Shown: positions 61,174 through 64,000 of the stretch, in pieces
How the letters are laid out: each line of letters starts with the position of its first letter
Position numbering within the stretch: the first letter of the stretch is position 1
NCBI GenBank assembly: GCA_902729315.2
Contig: LR746273.1
Span: forward strand, 4,379,001-4,443,000
DNA length: 64,000 nt
Direction of reading: 5' to 3'
From: Spirodela intermedia
Taxonomy: Eukaryota > Streptophyta > Magnoliopsida > Alismatales > Araceae
Notes under the pieces: generated by a model
The model's input: only the letters and a program-made list of their open reading frames with translations
Told to the model about the DNA's origin: nothing
Database searches by the model: none
Position numbers and translations under genes: made by a program

Positions 61174-62333
61174 TGAACAAGTACTTATGTCAATTTCTCT
61201 CATGCAGGCAGACAACTAGCGTGGGTTTGAATCCTCCTAGAGCCAAAACTCATATTTTTTATCTAATTATCGTAACTTTCCTGCAGATCACCAGTGAAGG
61301 ATTAAGCTGCCAGAATCGCTGGATCATCGGCAAAAATTTCGTCAACACGATTTGCGAAGCATTGTTACTAAAATTGTTGAACGATTCACGATAAAAGGAT
61401 TGTAAATCTATCGAGTAAATCATCTCCGATTGATCAACGAACAAGTCGTTGTCAGGAAGGGGATGATATGCTTCCCAGTTCTTCATCGCATTGTACCGGA
61501 TGCGATGAAGAGCCTCCTCTTGCTCCGCGGACCTGAGGATGAGGCTCCCTAACATGCACCCCACCTCCATCTAGCTCCTCTTTGTCGGGTGACAGCCGCC
61601 GAAGAGCTGCAAAGTCGCCGAAAAACTCGCTCCGCCAGGTGACAGCCGCCAAAGACGATTCGACGACCCATTTCATTGATCTCTAGACTTTGTAAAGAGA
61701 TCTAGAGATTGTTCACATCGTCTTTGTCTAAAGAGAGCCTTCGAGGCTGTGCACACTACACGACTATCCTCCCAAACGCTCAAGATTCTAGTGCATCGCC
61801 GACGCATTGCCGCTGCGACGTCGAAACTCTGTTTTCCTACTTTCAACTTAATTTCCACTTCATTTAGTGATAATTTTTGTGATTTAAATTTATCAAGATA
61901 TACTTCATTCAATTACAATTCTTCTGACTTTTACAGATCTTAATTTGATCAATTAAATCGTTTGTAATCCCTTACGTAAGAATCATTGAACATAACTTAA
62001 TTTCCACCCGATTCGCATTCGCCGAATGCTGACATCATCTTGACGTCCACACCCTTATTTTCCTTTTTTGTGAATTTTAAATATATCATTTTTATTTCAT
62101 AGTGTAAAATTAATAGAAAATTGTATTCTTTGAGAAAAATTCTGAATAATTATCTGATATTATATTACATCCATGTGATCAACCTAGAAAATTATCACTA
62201 TTGTTAGAAGTTTTATTAAATTATAATTGATATATTTATTCAGAAATACTTCTAAATATCTGAAAATTCATATTTTCTAGTTTTATAAATTTTAAATTTA
62301 CATGATTTACTATATAATGACTAAGTCACGTCA

Positions 62334-64000
62334 GAAACATACCTTAAAGATCACCATAGAGGAAGGTGTTAGAAATATCTAACTAATGGAGATATCATGC
62401 TTGATTGACTACTAGAGAGAGAAGTACATGGATGGAGTTGAAACAAACCATGGGAGAGAAAGTTTCTATGTAATTGATGTCATAGACCTGAGTGAAGCTA
62501 CGAGCAATGAGATGCATTATGTGATGAATAATAGAGTGATCAAGGTTATACTTGAGGGAGTACACTCATTTGCAAGTCACGATATTGGCGTCAGTTGGAC
62601 AAGGAATGAGCTGCAAGGTATAGTGTTGAATCAAAAGTAGAGTATTTGACATCTATCGCCAACTTTCACTCAAGTACCTCGAGAGCCTCACAATATGTCT
62701 CAAGTATCAACTTAGATGAGTCAAAGAAAATGAAGGTCTGAAAGACAGGGTGAAGGTGATCTTAAGAAATAAAATGAGAGACAGGACGTTGAGTGTAGGA
62801 GTGAATGACTTTTCGTAAGATAATAGGAAGTTGATGATCATCGAGTGAGAAGATAGAAGAGGTAGGTGAGAGGGTAATGAAGATAAATGAGAGTCATGGA
62901 CCACCAAAACATTGGAGATGATAATGAAGGAAGAAAACTAGGAGGTGGTGAGTAGGACACTAGAGAAGGAGCAACAGAAGAGAATAGGGGACGTCCTCAT
63001 GAAAATTAACATCTATAGATGTGAGATATTGATGAGTGTTAAGAAGATAGACTTGATATCCTTTCTAGGTGCGAGAGTAGCCAACAAAGACACTTTTTAA
63101 GATGCGAGGTGTTAGCTTAAAGAGAGAGGGAGTATGGTCATGCACAAATACAGTACAACCAAATATATAGGGAGGGAGAGGAAAGAGGTCCATTTGAGGA
63201 GAAAGTCAATGTAATAGAATCGTGTCACGAAGAGCAACTGAAGGTAGATGATTAACGAGGAAGATGGTAGTGAGGAGGGCATCTGACTAGAGATAGTGTA
63301 GAACATATATGGCTACAAGTGTGAGAGTAATGTCAAGAAGATGTCATTCAACAATGTTGTTTTGTTGAGATGTTTAGGAGCAAATAATTTGATGAATGAT
63401 GCCATGGTCTTTGTAGAAGCTTTAAAGGATATTTTGGATAAACTTTAGGGTGTTATTTGTGTGGAGAATCTTAAAGGTAGTAGTGTGTTGTGTGATGATC
63501 TTTGTGATATATTAGCAGACTATGTTGCAAACTTGAGAGTAATTTTTGAGAAAATATACCAATGTAATGCATGTATAATCATCAACAAAGACAATGTAGT
63601 ATCATAAGTATGTTAGAGAAACAACTTGAGATGGCTCCCACATGTTACAGTGAATGAAGTCGAATGGTTGAGAAGTGGGGATAAAATCTCAAGGTGGGTA
63701 TGTAGAGCGGTGATGCTTACGTAGTTGACACGATTCACACATAAACTCAAAAAACATAAGCCATATAAGGGATTTTTGAAGTTTAAATAAACATGAATGT
63801 CGTAAACAATAATATTACAAAATAGATAAATTTTGTGTAGAAGAAACAAACAAAACTAGAAGTATCAAGGAATGAGAATCGAGAATGAGCTCATAGACGC
63901 CACTATTGTTCTCATGCCCAAATCAATCCTCCATCTAATACGTAGGTCCTAAAAGACACAATGATAAGGGAACAAGATGATGACACAGTGTAGTGCATGA
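62334..64000 (-). mobile_element. Degenerate Ty1/copia retrotransposon 3, partial
   Basis: On the minus strand, reading leftward from the window edge, I see a copia integrase core with Asp-containing VFVDDYTC-like sequence near 63560-63520. The integrase C-terminal segment (SRTRKGYQVY-like near 63080-63050 and TSIDVNFHED near 63010) comes next, then a linker and the N-terminal reverse transcriptase near 62640-62340. It breaks off at LTR E. Stops are frequent. The element continues beyond the window. Confidence 0.7.

Larger units (their letters stand above)
55295..61179 (+). mobile_element. Non-autonomous gag-only LTR retrotransposon F (TR-GAG-like), Ty3/gypsy type
   Basis: The order is 5' LTR (55295-56933), tRNA-Asp-type primer site (56939-56956), decayed gag (about 57148-57984), an acidic extension frame (58002-59528), a conserved downstream motif (GGGAGGCAACCC near 59608-59619), a purine tract (59903-59918), about 1.2 kb of non-coding AT-rich DNA, a second purine tract (61161-61173) and a 3' LTR reduced to TGAACA (61174-61179). 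AGTAC flanks both sides (55290-55294 and 61180-61184). I see no protease, reverse transcriptase, RNase H or integrase. This fits the TR-GAG class, which needs pol from a partner element. It is inserted in LTR E of its own family. Confidence 0.85.
54705..62333 (+). mobile_element. LTR E (long type), split by element F
   Basis: The first part, 54705-55294, begins TGATAAGTCTTC and breaks off after GAGCATTAGAGTAC. The LTR resumes at 61185 (TTATGTCAATTTCTC, matching the sequence after the same point in LTRs A and B) and ends AAGTCACGTCA at 62333. The joined length is about 1739 bp. The flanks AGCGG and GAAAC do not match, so E is not a simple solo LTR with its own duplication and may be a recombinant end. 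It is rich in CpG-decay changes and of the long, older type. Confidence 0.85.

Noticed and set aside
54705-62333. Reading 54705-62333 as one intact element with E halves as its LTRs
   Set aside because: The AGTAC duplications and the continuity of LTR sequence across 55294 and 61185 show that a second element lies inside one LTR.
61185-62333. The LTR segment at 61185-62333 as a truncated 3' LTR of element F
   Set aside because: It begins at precisely the base where LTR E breaks off and includes the end of the long-type module, which the 5' LTR of F lacks. It belongs to E.
41380-64000. A host gene or CRISPR-like array within the repeat region
   Set aside because: All protein similarity here is to copia or gypsy polyproteins, and repeats are dispersed LTR copies, with no regular repeat-spacer pattern.

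Overview
The window is nuclear DNA of a flowering plant. The genes have many introns, plant-only families are present (FAR1-related factor, PBS1-like receptor-like cytoplasmic kinase, YODA-type MAPKKK), and the right third is a nest of decayed LTR retrotransposons. Two very GC-rich, nearly intron-free genes beside AT-rich, intron-heavy ones suggest a monocot, but I cannot name the species.

Gene-bearing part (about 1.2-40.6 kb). Five genes are recognisable. (1) NUP1/NUP136-like nuclear basket nucleoporin, minus strand, 9 coding exons, 12807 to 1428, 1259 residues. (2) A PBS1-like cytoplasmic kinase (RLCK-VII), minus strand, 5 exons, 16403 to 14565, 432 residues. (3) A FAR1-related (FRS) transposase-derived transcription factor, plus strand, 19978 to 22297, 736 residues when its short intron is removed. 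(4) An EFL1-type elongation-factor-like GTPase for 60S ribosome maturation, minus strand, one exon, 25887 to 22783, 1034 residues. (5) A YODA-type MAPKKK, minus strand, 11 coding exons, 37429 to 27555, 852 residues, with a probable 2.8-kb intron in its 5' leader. All spliced reading frames were joined by hand from splice sites, phase and family similarity. Each joins to an exact multiple of three. These are independent housekeeping, signalling and transcription genes, not an operon-like system.

Repeat part (about 41.3-64 kb). I see no host gene here. At least three to four Ty1/copia elements, all coding on the minus strand, carry many stops. They have been hit repeatedly by one family of about 1.64-kb LTRs that start TGATAAGTC and end GTCACGTCA. 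Solo LTRs A (42450-44125), C (50198-51843) and D (52360-54003) have perfect 5-bp target duplications, and B (48329-49967) has a decayed one. A further LTR, E, is split by a longer element, F (55295-61179), of the same family. F has a 5' LTR, a tRNA-Asp-type primer binding site and a broken gag, but no pol, so it is a non-autonomous TR-GAG-like element. Its 3' LTR is reduced to six bases between perfect AGTAC duplications.

The most unusual signal is in these LTRs. On the strand opposite to the element's sense, each of the five best copies carries a plant snRNA-type upstream element (RTCCCACATCG-like) exactly 25 nt before a TATA box, which is the spacing of plant U6-type RNA polymerase III promoters. 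Behind it lie a hairpin and T-runs. Separately, NUP1 intron 3 appears to begin GAAAGT instead of GTAAGT, which is either a rare GA-AG intron or a splice mutation.
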